Positions 1 to 9,297 are shown, counted from the stretch's first letter. The stretch: 64,000 nucleotides of DNA from Nannocystis punicea (GCF_026965555.1 NZ_CP114040.1:8778001-8842000); one strand, 5' to 3'. Notes: generated from the sequence alone by a model not told the origin. A program made the numbers and translations.

Positions 1-638
1 TGGGTCTTCGGCAAGATGAAGCCCATCGAGCTGGCAGGCGGCGGCTCATAGCAGTAGTAGGTCCCGGGAAAGGCGTAGAGCTGGTTGGAAGCCCAGTAGC
101 CGATCGCCGTGAACAACCCCATGGTCACCCCCGACGCGTCGTTCTGGGAGAAGAACGCCGCCGCCGCGTCGACCAGGCCCGCGACCGGGGTATTCTCCAC
201 CAGCGCGCTGAACTCGAGCGCCACCGGCGAGAACGGCTGGCTCGAAAAGTTCTGGTAGAAGGTCCAACCGGCCTGGGCCACCGTCAGATCGGCCGGGGCC
301 ACGCTGATCGACCCGGAGCCCGGCGTCAGCGCGTCCGCCACGCTGACCTTGACCGGCTGCTCGTTGGCCTGCCGCGTCACCACCACCCGCGCGATCGGCT
401 CGTCCGTCGTGAAGTTACCCACACCATTGGCCGGGACGGTGCCCAGCAGGGTGTAGGTCGGCACGTAATCGGCGGGGTCCGACGAGGGCGGATTCGTCGG
501 CGCCTGGCTCATCGTCGTATAGACATTGAGCGCCTCGCCCACCGTGCTGGTGACCTGGATCGGATAGGTGGCGGCCGCGTCGCCTGCGCGCGCGGGGAGC
601 CGTCCAGGACCGGCGGAAGGGGTCTTGTCTGCAGTCAT
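1..638 (-). CDS. Unrecognised protein, 3' end beyond the left edge
   Basis: This frame is open from an ATG at 638 to the left edge, giving 212 codons without a stop, so the C-terminus is missing. I recognise no family. The N-terminal half is rich in Val, Thr, Ser and Pro and looks beta-stranded; further on there are Trp/Tyr/Phe-rich patches. There is no obvious signal peptide. It lies 144 bp downstream of the similarly unplaced gene at 783-2468 on the same strand, so the two are probably co-transcribed. Both begin with a short beta-rich stretch carrying a Ser/Thr-Gly turn followed by hydrophobic strand residues, which hints at related N-terminal domains (inference, no alignment run). Competing frames here are short and broken by stops. 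Confidence 0.7.
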   Translation of the reverse strand, partial: MTADKTPSAGPGRLPARAGDAAATYPIQVTSTVGEALNVYTTMSQAPTNPPSSDPADYVPTYTLLGTVPANGVGNFTTDEPIARVVVTRQANEQPVKVSVADALTPGSGSISVAPADLTVAQAGWTFYQNFSSQPFSPVALEFSALVENTPVAGLVDAAAAFFSQNDASGVTMGLFTAIGYWASNQLYAFPGTYYCYEPPPASSMGFILPKT

Positions 639-782
639 GGGTGCTCCGGCGTAGGCAATGGTTCGAGCCGCTCGATTCGGCGCGACGAGCGGGCGGTTGA
701 ATTTCGCGGGCGGTTCTGCAGCGGCGGCGGCTCCCGCGAGACCTCCGCCGCCTGCGGTCAGTGTTCTTGACAGGCCTGACGC

Positions 783-2468
783 TCACACTTCGGGGACCAC
801 GCCGTCCTCGAAGGGCTCCTCCGTGCCGCTCTCGGCGTCGTCGGCGTTGTCGCTGCTCTCGTCCGCGACCTCCGAGGCCTCTTCCTGCACCTCGACCGCG
901 TCCGCGATCTCTGCCTTGGTCTCGGCGGAGACCGCGTCGCCCATGTTTTCGGTGATGTCGGGGATTTGTTTGTTGACGCTGTCGAGGCCCTGGTTGGCGC
1001 CATCGAGATCGCCCGCGTTGAGTTTCTGCTTCGCGTCCACCAGATCGCCCATGGCGCTCTCGATCTCCGGAGTGTTTTCGATCTCGGCGAGCGTGTCGAG
1101 CTGCGCCTTGGCGCTGTCGAGGCCGCCGTCGATGTTGTCTCCCGCAACCCCGTTGAGGGCGTCGCTGCTCACCACTCGGGCGTCACTCACCGACTGGCTG
1201 AACTCGGCGTCGCTCTCCGGCATCTTGACCTCGCCGCTGAGGTCGACCGAGTCGATGCGCGCCTGATTCTCGGAGGCGACGGAGTCGCCGACCTCGCTGC
1301 TCGCCTCGTCCGCGTCGTTCTCCTGCTGCGCGTCGGGCTCCTTCCCGTCGTTCTCGTTGGCCTGGTCGTCATTGAGCTTCTTCGTCTTGCCCACCAGCTT
1401 CTGCTTCAGGAAGTCGAGCGCCATCCACACGCCCATCGCCTCCAGGAAGTAGGTCAGGACCTTCTGGAACGTGAGGCCCGACCAGAACTTCGACCAACCC
1501 GACTCGTTGTCCGAGTCCGGGGCCAGCGGGATCGCAATCACCGACTTGTTGAGGATCTTGCCGGTCAGGACCACCCACGCAGTGGTCTCCGTCTGCTTCC
1601 CGGTGAAGGTCCCCTTGAAGCCGTACGAACAATTGAGCGCGACGGCCCCGCCTTCGCTGTCGATGACCTGCCCGTCCACGAAGGTCAGCGTGCTGGCGCT
1701 GCCGTCCGACGGGTTGAGGGTGATCGTCATCCCGCTCTGACGGTCGGTCGGATCGGCGGGCGACGGCGGATTGGCCTTCTGCGCGAAGACGATCGTGCCT
1801 TCCGACGTGGCGCCCTTCTTGCCCGCCTCCGGCGCGGAGTACACGTAGTAGGTCTGTCCGAGCTTGGCGCTGTCGGCCATGCCCCAGATGTAGGCGAACC
1901 CGCGCAGCCAGGTGCTCACCGCCACGTAGCTGGGGAAATCGAGCCCCTTGAAGGTGTCGTACTGGTTGAAGAAATCGGCGATGGCCTTGTCGATGTCCGC
2001 CACCGTCTTGAGCCGCAGCGCGTCGGACATGGCCGCCTGGAACGCCACCGCCATCTTCGACGTGGGCGACGTCATGATGTTCTGGCAGAACGCGTAGGCC
2101 TTGGCCATGTTGTCCGCCGCGGCCTTCGTGACGGTGATCGGCGGGTAGCTGAGCGAGTCGAAGTCCAGCGACTGCCCGACGACCATCACCGGGAACAGCG
2201 AGTCGGTCTGCGAGAACATCAGGTCGTAGATGTAAGAGGGTTTGGTGGCCCCGTTCTTGTCGACGTAGGTCTCGTTCAGCGTGATGGTGTCGGTCGCACC
2301 GTCGGCCAACACGGTGGCGCCGGATTGGCCGGTCAGCGCCTTCAGCTCCTGCAGATAGCCCTGCTTCGTCGAGTTCTGCGCGACGTTGGTCGAGGAGTTG
2401 AAGGCGTTGAGCACGACGACGCTCTTGCCCGATGAGTTCGTGATCTTGCAGTCGGTATTGATGGCCAT
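783..2468 (-). CDS. Unrecognised 561-aa protein with acidic C-terminal half
   Basis: The start is set at the ATG at 2468 because GAGGAAG lies about 5 nt upstream and the coding character begins there (MAINTDCK); the frame extends upstream to 2588, but that part looks untranslated. Residues 1 to about 330 form a mixed beta/alpha region. A hydrophobic or amphipathic stretch around residues 350-375 (WSKFWSGLTFQKVLTYFLEA) could insert into a membrane. The remaining 180 or so residues are strongly acidic, rich in Glu, Asp, Ala and Gln, and probably helical or disordered. No signal peptide or lipobox is seen. It precedes the unplaced gene at 1-638 on the same strand. I do not recognise the family. 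The layout, a folded N-part, one possible membrane helix and an acidic tail, leaves both a structural and an effector role open. Confidence 0.8.
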   Translation of the reverse strand: MAINTDCKITNSSGKSVVVLNAFNSSTNVAQNSTKQGYLQELKALTGQSGATVLADGATDTITLNETYVDKNGATKPSYIYDLMFSQTDSLFPVMVVGQSLDFDSLSYPPITVTKAAADNMAKAYAFCQNIMTSPTSKMAVAFQAAMSDALRLKTVADIDKAIADFFNQYDTFKGLDFPSYVAVSTWLRGFAYIWGMADSAKLGQTYYVYSAPEAGKKGATSEGTIVFAQKANPPSPADPTDRQSGMTITLNPSDGSASTLTFVDGQVIDSEGGAVALNCSYGFKGTFTGKQTETTAWVVLTGKILNKSVIAIPLAPDSDNESGWSKFWSGLTFQKVLTYFLEAMGVWMALDFLKQKLVGKTKKLNDDQANENDGKEPDAQQENDADEASSEVGDSVASENQARIDSVDLSGEVKMPESDAEFSQSVSDARVVSSDALNGVAGDNIDGGLDSAKAQLDTLAEIENTPEIESAMGDLVDAKQKLNAGDLDGANQGLDSVNKQIPDITENMGDAVSAETKAEIADAVEVQEEASEVADESSDNADDAESGTEEPFEDGVVPEV

Positions 2469-3387
2469 TGTCGCTTCCTCGGTTGCGAAAAAATCAGGCC
2501 CGGCCCCGCCAGCGCCGGTGCACGCCGTTCTCGATCCCATTGAGAATATGAAGACTCTCCGAGCCGAAGCTCGGGTGAATCGAGCCATCGACCTTTCGGG
2601 GCCGTCGCCACGGTTCCCCTTCAGGACTCGCTCGAGCGCGCGAACGAGCGCCGCCCCACTTCGGTCGTCGTATCCCTCTAGAAATGGTTCATATCACCGA
2701 CCCGTTTTACCGTCAACTCGGACCGTCATTCATAACACCGTATTCTTCGACGTCTCCGGTGGTAGCGAAGGCCATTGCGATCGATCCCCGAGCGGCACGA
2801 TACCCCCAACCACATTTCGGTTGCACATAGGCTCGTCCTCGCCGAGCTCCTCGCGTGAAACATCGTGCGGCTCGATGCTTTGGCGGCTCGCCTCACCGCA
2901 GTCGAACGCGGCGGCGAGCCGACGAATCATGGGACACCGTTCGCTGATCGGCGCCGACGGGAAGGATCGCAGTTGGTCGTATTCGCTCGCAGGCGCTCGC
3001 GCTGCGCCGGGAGCCCGGCGACTTCGACCTGCGCACCGTCTATAGAGGTTCGGAGGGATGTCATGATGTTCATCTCCGCCCCTGCGCCGCCGGAGCCAGA
3101 GGACGGTCACCGGTGAGCGATATCGCCACCCCATTTCCCGCGCCTGTTCCGCGGCGGGGGAGACAGACTCCGAGGCCATTCAGCACCACACGCCGATCGC
3201 GTCCCCCGCACTGAGCTCGCCCGCCCGCAATCTCCGATTGACCCGATCCAGGACCGCGGTGCAACGGAGAGCGTCGCCACGACGCATGGGAATGTGCATC
3301 GATTCGGTCTATCGCGGGGGCGCCATCGACTCCGCGTCGCGAGGGTGAGCGCAGTCGGATGGCGGCGTCTGTGGAACAGGTCGCCGC
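2469..3387. other. Gene-free stretch, 919 bp
   Basis: Open frames on both strands here lack coding character (Arg/Pro/Ser-rich, no recognisable motifs). The part at about 2685-2830 is noticeably more AT-rich than the surroundings and probably holds the promoter for the minus-strand gene starting at 2468. No RNA gene or long repeat seen. Confidence 0.5.
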
Positions 3388-4260
3388 TCACAGCCGCGCC
3401 GCGAGGAGGATCGCGTCGACTCGCTCCGCGAATTCGCGGGCTGCGCCTTGGTAGGCCGCGCGCGTCGTCCCGAGGTACGGGGCATAGCATCGCAGCTGAT
3501 ACGACGTCGGTCCGTCCGGCTCCGCGTGGAGCAGCCCGTCCTCGAACTCGAACAATTCGGTGTGCCCGATCTGCGACGCCACCACCAGCCCCGGCGAGCG
3601 GCTGCGGACCCGGTCGAGCAGGGGCTTTGAAATGGCTCGCTCGAGCTGCACGCACTTGCTGAGGTGCAGGTAGGAGACGATGAACTCGATCGCCCACGTC
3701 GAGACCCGCGGGGCGACCTGACGACCGCGCTTGAAGCGGGACTCGGAGCGCTCGTAGTCCGGGACGAACTCGTGAGTGGGCGGATCTTCCCGGGCCAGGT
3801 CGCGGAACATGGGCCCCCAGTGGCGATCGTTCTCGCCTCCCGTCAACAGGGAGAACGCGGCGCAGTTCGGCACCTTGACGAGGCCCCAGCTGTCCCGCAG
3901 GACGCGCCCCCAGCCGCCGATCCGGGCGAGATCGTCGAGCAGGACGATCCACTCGCGCACTGCCAGCGGGAGCGCCTTGCCGACCCGCGCCTCGGCCGCG
4001 CCGACGCGCTCGACGGTCCGCCCGACCGCCCCGGTGTCGAGTCCGTGCCAGCGCAGCAGGAACTCCCGAATGACCTGGAAGCGCCCCGCGGTGTCGTCCG
4101 GGAAGCGGTGGAGCGTGGGCTGATAGGCCTGAGTCACGAGGCCGCGATCGTACACCGGCGCGAGGGCCCGCTCGAGCGCCGCGAGGGATGGAGGGCACCG
4201 GCGACGCACTTCGCGCCTCCGCGCATGCTCCTCGAGGCATGTCTCCCAAGACATGCTCAT
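3388..4260 (-). CDS. Hypothetical protein, possibly SUKH (SMI1/KNR4)-like
   Basis: A 290-residue soluble protein without signal peptide or membrane segment. The middle (about residues 95-150) has a run LPLAVREWIVLLDDL followed by Trp/Gly-rich turns and a DRHWGPMFRDL stretch. This resembles the LP-x-x-x-x-x-W/F pattern of SUKH-superfamily proteins, many of which are toxin-immunity or binding proteins, but the match is loose. The ATG at 4260 and a second ATG two codons later (4254) are both plausible starts. Both fall inside a perfect palindrome of the dispersed family (4237-4256), so the first dozen residues may be encoded by the repeat. No toxin gene is visible beside it, so an immunity role is not supported by context. 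Confidence 0.6.
   Translation of the reverse strand: MSMSWETCLEEHARRREVRRRCPPSLAALERALAPVYDRGLVTQAYQPTLHRFPDDTAGRFQVIREFLLRWHGLDTGAVGRTVERVGAAEARVGKALPLAVREWIVLLDDLARIGGWGRVLRDSWGLVKVPNCAAFSLLTGGENDRHWGPMFRDLAREDPPTHEFVPDYERSESRFKRGRQVAPRVSTWAIEFIVSYLHLSKCVQLERAISKPLLDRVRSRSPGLVVASQIGHTELFEFEDGLLHAEPDGPTSYQLRCYAPYLGTTRAAYQGAAREFAERVDAILLAARL
4237..4256. repeat. Palindromic repeat copy over the start codon
   Basis: An 8-bp perfect inverted repeat, GCATGTCT-CCCA-AGACATGC, overlaps the start codon and first codons of the minus-strand gene at 3388-4260. It belongs to the ATGTCC-N4-GGACAT family by length, loop size and sequence. Confidence 0.65.
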
Positions 4261-4383
4261 AAAGACAGCTCCGGAGCGACACCACGCCGGGGATCGCCCG
4301 ATCCGCCGTCCGAATTTTGAAATTGAAAGCCAAAGTTGAACCTACCTCACGCAGCCTGGCCGCCACGCCCAGGCAACGGCCTG

Positions 4384-4412
4384 TTGACCCGAGTTTTTGA
4401 AAACTGTTATCA
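4384..4412 (+). promoter_or_regulatory. Possible promoter of the RCC1 lipoprotein
   Basis: TTGACC at 4384-4389 and TTATCA at 4407-4412 are 17 bp apart and lie about 50 bp before the ATG at 4461, inside a locally AT-rich stretch. A short palindrome AGTTTT-TG-AAAACT occupies 4392-4405 between the two boxes. This is pattern matching only. Confidence 0.35.
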
Positions 4413-4460
4413 AAATTTCCCCCACGCAAAACCGCGCACGATTCGCCTCGAGGCCCTCTC

Positions 4461-6161
4461 ATGCACGCTCGTCGTTCGACCTCCATCCTCCTCACCGCCG
4501 TCCTCTCGCACGCCGCCTGCGGCGACGACGGGACCACCAGCGCGAGCGACACTGCCGACACTACCGGCACCACCACCGGCTCCACCGGCGCCGTCGACCC
4601 GACCACCGCGCCGACGACCACGAGCCCGAGCACGAGCACGACCGAGCCGGAGACGGGCACCACCCAGCCGCTCACCTCCACCACGGACGAGACCACCACG
4701 CTCGACGTCACCACCAGCGCCACCCCGGCCACCACCACGAGCGACACCACCACGAGCGACACCACCACGAGCGACACCACCACGAGCGACACCACGAGCG
4801 ACACCACCACGAGCGACACCACGACCACCACCGGCGTCGTCGACGACAGCCCGCCCCTCGTCGTCCTCGCGCGTCCCTTCGACAACGTCTACCTCGCCAG
4901 CCGTCGGCTCGTCGTCACCGGCCAGGCCACCGACGACGTCGAGGTCGTCGCCGCCGACGTGATCGTCAACGGCGAGGCCCCCGTCGCCCTGACGATCGTC
5001 CCCGGACCTGTCCTCGAGTTCAGCGCCGACCTCCGGCTACGGCGCGGCTGGAACACGCTCGAGGTCGTCGCCCGCGACGCCGCCGACAACAGCGGCAGCG
5101 ACGTGCGACACGTCCACGTCGGCGTGCCCGTCGCCGCCGGCGGCGCCCACTCGCTCGCGCTCGCGGGCGGCGCGGCCTGGGGCTTCGGCCGCAACAACGA
5201 GGGCCAGCTCGGCGTGGGCGACCTCGTCGATCGGCTCGAGGCGGCCGCGATGCTGAACCTCGACGACGCAGTCTCTTTGTCGGCCAACCTCAACCACTCG
5301 CTGGCCGTCACCGAGAGCGGCGCAGTCAAGGTGTGGGGGCGCAACGACGAGGGCCAGCTCGGCCAGACGCCCGGCGCCGACGTCTCCACCCCCGCGATCC
5401 TCGACCTGCCCGAGGTCGTGCTCGTCGCCGCCGGCCAGCGCCACAGCCTCGCGCTCACCGAGGACGGCCAGGTGTGGTCGTTCGGCCTCGACAACGCCGG
5501 CCAGCTCGGCCGCGACGGCGACTCCCTGCCCGCCGTCGTACCTGACCTCGAGGACATCGTCGCCATCGCCGCCGGCGGCACCTACTCGCTCGCGGTCGAC
5601 GGCACCGGCGCAGTGTGGGCGTGGGGCAACGGCAGCGACGGTCAGCTCGGCGACGGCATGGTCCTCGACTCACCTGTCCCGAAGGTCATCTCGATGGTCG
5701 ACGCCGCGGCGGTCGCCGCCGGCAAGGCCCACACTCTCGCCGTCGCACCGCTGGGCGCCCTGGCCGTCTGCGGCCTCAACGTCTCCGGCCAGCTCGGCGA
5801 CGGCATGAACGCCGACAACGAATTGCTGCCGGTCGCCGTCCCCGAGTTCGCCGACGTCCTGACCGTCGCCGCCTCCGGCAACCTCTCACTCGGGCTGGCC
5901 AGCGACGCTGCGCTGTGGGCCTGGGGTCAAAACTTCTCCGGCCAGCTCGGCCTCGGCGACAACGCAGATCGCCCCACGCCGACCGCTGTCCCCGGCCTGC
6001 CGCCCGTGCGAGCGATCGCCGCCGGCCTCGCCCACACCGTCGTGTTCGACGAGAACGGGGCCGTCTGGGCCTGGGGCCTCAACTCGTTCGGCCAGCTCGG
6101 CAAGGGCGACGCAGGCAACGCTACCAACAGCGCCGTGCCCTTGCTGGTCACCCTGCCCTGA
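4461..6161 (+). CDS. Lipoprotein with seven RCC1 repeats
   Basis: A 566-aa exported lipoprotein. The signal peptide ends in HAAC at Cys20, so a lipid anchor on the cell envelope is expected. Residues about 22-130 are a Thr/Ser/Asp linker containing tandem TTTSD units. Residues about 135-215 look like a single Ig-like domain of the kind found in bacterial cadherin-like or Big modules. From about residue 215 to the end there are seven repeats, each with an AGxxHSLAL-like strand, a W-x-W/F-G pair and a GQLG turn. Seven units are enough for a complete RCC1-type beta-propeller. In bacteria such propellers serve as secreted binding scaffolds; the ligand cannot be told from sequence. It stands alone, and the AraC gene downstream begins 400 bp away. 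Confidence 0.93.
   Translation: MHARRSTSILLTAVLSHAACGDDGTTSASDTADTTGTTTGSTGAVDPTTAPTTTSPSTSTTEPETGTTQPLTSTTDETTTLDVTTSATPATTTSDTTTSDTTTSDTTTSDTTSDTTTSDTTTTTGVVDDSPPLVVLARPFDNVYLASRRLVVTGQATDDVEVVAADVIVNGEAPVALTIVPGPVLEFSADLRLRRGWNTLEVVARDAADNSGSDVRHVHVGVPVAAGGAHSLALAGGAAWGFGRNNEGQLGVGDLVDRLEAAAMLNLDDAVSLSANLNHSLAVTESGAVKVWGRNDEGQLGQTPGADVSTPAILDLPEVVLVAAGQRHSLALTEDGQVWSFGLDNAGQLGRDGDSLPAVVPDLEDIVAIAAGGTYSLAVDGTGAVWAWGNGSDGQLGDGMVLDSPVPKVISMVDAAAVAAGKAHTLAVAPLGALAVCGLNVSGQLGDGMNADNELLPVAVPEFADVLTVAASGNLSLGLASDAALWAWGQNFSGQLGLGDNADRPTPTAVPGLPPVRAIAAGLAHTVVFDENGAVWAWGLNSFGQLGKGDAGNATNSAVPLLVTLP
4731..4817 (+). repeat. 15-bp tandem coding repeat
   Basis: Five exact copies of ACCACCACGAGCGAC (4731-4790 and 4803-4817) surround one 12-bp shortened unit (4791-4802). 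All changes are multiples of three, so the linker of the RCC1 lipoprotein can lengthen or shorten in frame by slippage. Confidence 0.95.
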
Positions 6162-6573
6162 TTCGTGGTCGACAAAGAACCTGCTGGCATTCCAGCGAGA
6201 TGTTCTCCGCCGTCGTTCGGCTCGTGAGCTGATCCGGAGGCGCCCAAGGCACGCGCGGGACCATGGGCTTGCTTCGATATCCGCGGGATTGAGCCAACGT
6301 CCGTGCTTCGGGTGTAGTGCACGGTGAAGCGGCTCCACGTCGAGCCGGCCTCGGCGCGGCCTCCGCCGCCGCTCATGAACCTCCTGTCCCCGAGGACATC
6401 TTGGTCGGCCCCTCGCCGGCGGCCGCGACCCGCGCCTCCTCTTTCGGCACGATCGACGGTGTAGGCCGGCTTTTTTCGACCAGGGTCACGCGCAAGCCAC
6501 CGCGAGCGGACAAGACTGTTCGCCCAGCAGCATCAATCTCGGGCTTTATTTCGCGGCCTTCGGTGCGAGACTG
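6162..6573. other. Intergenic stretch, 412 bp
   Basis: No credible gene in either strand. It holds one exact copy of the palindromic family (6385-6398) and presumably the promoter of the AraC-type gene. Confidence 0.5.
6385..6398. repeat. Palindromic repeat copy TGTCC-CCGA-GGACA
   Basis: Perfect 5-bp arms with a 4-bp spacer, about 190 bp before the AraC-type gene. Confidence 0.7.
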
Positions 6574-7422
6574 GTGGCGCGTATGAACCTCGGAGACTCG
6601 ATCAAGCACGACCGCTGCCCCGTCCGTGTGATCCGCGGGCAAAGCCTCCCGGACGTCGAGGTCCACCGCGGAGTCCGGGTGCGCGACGCGTTTGAGCGCC
6701 ACTTCCACGCGGAGGCCCACGTCATCCATGTCCTCGCCGGCGCGCGCGTGCAGACCGTCGGCCGTCGCCAGCACACCCTCGCGCCGGGCGATGTGCTGGT
6801 CATCCCGCCGGACGAGGTCCACTGCGGCGCGTCCTCGCACCGCGAGGGCTGGACGTTCGTCTCGCTGTATTGCTCGCCCGTGGCGCTCGAGCGCGCGGCC
6901 GACGAGCTCGCGCCCGACGGTGCGGGAGAGTCGCGCCGCGCCGTGCGCCCCGAGCTCGACGAACACCCGGGCAGCGGACGACTCGTCACCGAGCTCGCCG
7001 CAGCGCTGGAAGACACCCCGCTCGCGGCCCAGACAGCCTGGCTCGCCCTCGCGTCTCGCCTGCTCCGCGGCCGCAGCGAGCCACCTCCGCGCCGCCGCGA
7101 GCGGGCTCTGGTGAAGCAGGTGCGAGAATTCCTCGACGCACACCTCACCGCGCCGGTCACGCTCGATCAGCTCGCGGGGGTCACCGGCGTCAGCAAGGAG
7201 CACGTCGTGCGCAGCTTCACCGCCGATGTCGGGCTGGCGCCGCATTCGTACCAGATCAACGCGCGGATCGAGCAGGCCAAGCAATCTCTGCTCGCCGGAT
7301 CGACCATCTCGGAGGTCGCGCTCACGCTGGGTTTTCACGACCAGAGCCATTTCACGCGGCACTTTCGCCGAATCGTCGGTATCTCTCCCGGGCGATTCAC
7401 GCGGCCGCGCAGGGCGGCGTGA
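6574..7422 (+). CDS. AraC-family transcriptional regulator
   Basis: 282 aa. The N-terminal half is a cupin-type sensing domain: FHAEAHVIHVLAGARV and the APGDVLVIPPDEVH turn are typical of AraC ligand-binding cupins. The C-terminal 100 residues contain the two helix-turn-helix units of the AraC/XylS fold; the second carries the usual ISEVALTLGFHDQSHFTRHFRR signature. The start is either GTG at 6574 or ATG at 6583; neither has a strong Shine-Dalgarno sequence. It lies immediately upstream and in the same direction as the amidohydrolase-porin-hydrolase-exporter set starting at 7510, so it is the likely regulator of that set, with the cupin sensing a substrate or product. Confidence 0.93.
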   Translation: MARMNLGDSIKHDRCPVRVIRGQSLPDVEVHRGVRVRDAFERHFHAEAHVIHVLAGARVQTVGRRQHTLAPGDVLVIPPDEVHCGASSHREGWTFVSLYCSPVALERAADELAPDGAGESRRAVRPELDEHPGSGRLVTELAAALEDTPLAAQTAWLALASRLLRGRSEPPPRRRERALVKQVREFLDAHLTAPVTLDQLAGVTGVSKEHVVRSFTADVGLAPHSYQINARIEQAKQSLLAGSTISEVALTLGFHDQSHFTRHFRRIVGISPGRFTRPRRAA

Positions 7423-7509
7423 GCGCGACATCAACATCGTACAAGACGGCGCGGGGCCGGGCGGCCATCCTCGTCCGGCGCCGCTTCGATGCGCCGCGCC
7501 GGAGAGCCC

Positions 7510-9297
7510 ATGACAGACGCAGCCGACGCCGATCTCGTCCTCTACAACGGCCGAATCACGACGATGGACTCGCAGGCGCCCGCCGCCTCGGCGGTCGCGG
7601 TGCGGGACGGTCGATTCATCGCGGTCGGCGACGACGCGGCAGTCCTCCGTCGCGCCGGCGCCGAAGCCCGACGGATCGACCTCCGCGGCCGCAGGGCCAT
7701 TCCGGGCCTCATCGATTCGCACCTGCACCTGATCCGCGGCGGCCTCACCTACAACAGTGAATTGCGGTGGGACGGCGTCGCCTCGCTCGGCGAGGCGCTG
7801 CGACGGCTGCGCGAGCAGGCCCTGCGGACCCCCCCGCCGCAGTGGGTGCGCGTGGTCGGCGGCTGGTCGGAGTTCCAGTTCGCCGAGCGGCGCATGCCGA
7901 CGCTCGACGAGCTCAACGCCGCCGCCCCCGACACGCCGGTGTTCGTGCTGCACCTCTACGCGCAGGCGCTGCTCAACCGCGCTGCGCTGCGCGCCGTCGG
8001 CTACACCCGCGACACGCCCGATCCGCCCGGCGGCGTGATCGTGCGCGACCGCCACGGCGAGCCGACCGGCCTGCTCGTCGCCAAGCCCAACGCGTGGATC
8101 CTCTACGCCACCCTCGCCAAGGGCCCGCGGCTCGCGCTCGACGACCAGCGCAACAGCACCCGTCAATTCATGCGCGAGCTCAACCGGCTCGGCGTCACCG
8201 GGGCGATCGACGCCGGCGGCGGGTTCCAACAATATCCCGAGCACTATCAGATCATCGAGGAGCTGGCGGCCGCCGGGCAATTGACCGTGCGGGTCGCCTA
8301 CAACCTGTTCACCCAGCGCCCCGGCCAGGAGCTCGACGACTTCACCCGCTGGTCGAGCACCCTGACCCCGGGCGCCGGCGACGGCTACTATCGCCTCAAC
8401 GGCGCCGGCGAGATGCTCGTCTATTCGGCCGCCGACTTCGAGGACTTCCTCGAGCCGCGGCCCGACCTCCCGCCGCACATGGAGGACCAGCTCGGCGCCG
8501 TCGTCGAGCACCTCGTCGCCAAGCGCTGGCCGTTCCGCCTGCACGCGACCTACGACGAGTCGATCTCGCGCATGCTCGACGTGTTCGAGGCGGTCGACCG
8601 CAAGGTCCCGTTTCAGGGCCTGCGGTGGTTCTTCGACCACGCCGAGACCGTCTCGCCGCGCAACATCGATCGGATCGCCGCGCTCGGCGGCGGCATCGCC
8701 ATCCAGCACCGCATGGCCTACCAGGGCGAGCACTTCATGCGCCGCTACGGGCCGCAGGCCGCCGCCGAGGCGCCGCCCGTGCGGCGCATGCTCGCGGCCG
8801 GGCTCCCCGTCGGCGGCGGCACCGACGCGACGCGCGTCGCCAGCTACAACCCGTGGGTCGGGCTCGGCTGGCTCGTGTCCGGCCGCAGCGTCGGCGGCAC
8901 CGAGCTGCTCGGCCCCTCCGGCCGGCTCTCGCGCGAGCAGGCGCTGCGGCTGTACACCGCAGGCAACGGCTGGTTCTCCGGCGAGGACGGCGAGCGCGGC
9001 CGGATCGCCCCCGGCTGCTTCGCCGACCTCGCCGTGCTGTCCGCCGACTACTTCGCAGCGCCCGAAGCGGAGATCCGCGGCATCACCTCGGAGCTTACCG
9101 TGGTCGGCGGCGACGTCGTCCACGCCAGCGGCGACTTCGGCGGCCTCGCGCCGCCGCCCCTGCCGTTCAGCCCCGACTGGGCCCCGCCCGCCCACCACGG
9201 CGGCTACGACCCGGGCGCCGTGGCGCGCGCGCTGCACCGCGTGCACCGCCATCATCACCACGCCGCCGGTCTCGCCTGCCCCTGCGCCGTGTTCTAG
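7510..9297 (+). CDS. YtcJ-like amidohydrolase (Amidohydro_3 family)
   Basis: 595 aa from the ATG at 7510, chosen because GGAGAG precedes it (an upstream frame extension adds 7 residues). Known family: metal-dependent amide or C-N hydrolases with a TIM barrel. Seen here: an N-terminal beta-sandwich start (VLYNGRITTMD), the metal-binding IDSHLHL motif near residues 59-65, further candidate ligands in FRLHATYD, FFDHAET and GGGTDATR, and a C-terminal return to the beta-sandwich (GCFADLAVLS). No signal peptide, so cytoplasmic. The last 25 residues are unusual: HHGG, then a cluster of His residues and a final CPC, which could bind metal. The porin gene follows after 4 bp, so the imported compound may be the substrate. 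Specificity cannot be read from sequence. Confidence 0.92.
   Translation: MTDAADADLVLYNGRITTMDSQAPAASAVAVRDGRFIAVGDDAAVLRRAGAEARRIDLRGRRAIPGLIDSHLHLIRGGLTYNSELRWDGVASLGEALRRLREQALRTPPPQWVRVVGGWSEFQFAERRMPTLDELNAAAPDTPVFVLHLYAQALLNRAALRAVGYTRDTPDPPGGVIVRDRHGEPTGLLVAKPNAWILYATLAKGPRLALDDQRNSTRQFMRELNRLGVTGAIDAGGGFQQYPEHYQIIEELAAAGQLTVRVAYNLFTQRPGQELDDFTRWSSTLTPGAGDGYYRLNGAGEMLVYSAADFEDFLEPRPDLPPHMEDQLGAVVEHLVAKRWPFRLHATYDESISRMLDVFEAVDRKVPFQGLRWFFDHAETVSPRNIDRIAALGGGIAIQHRMAYQGEHFMRRYGPQAAAEAPPVRRMLAAGLPVGGGTDATRVASYNPWVGLGWLVSGRSVGGTELLGPSGRLSREQALRLYTAGNGWFSGEDGERGRIAPGCFADLAVLSADYFAAPEAEIRGITSELTVVGGDVVHASGDFGGLAPPPLPFSPDWAPPAHHGGYDPGAVARALHRVHRHHHHAAGLACPCAVF

Noticed and set aside
2730..3179. 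149-codon minus-strand frame
   Set aside because: No family match, mixed composition and no Shine-Dalgarno sequence; the AT-rich part looks like promoter DNA.
3388..4260. Toxin-immunity pair for the SUKH-like protein
   Set aside because: No toxin-like gene beside it, and the SUKH match itself is loose.
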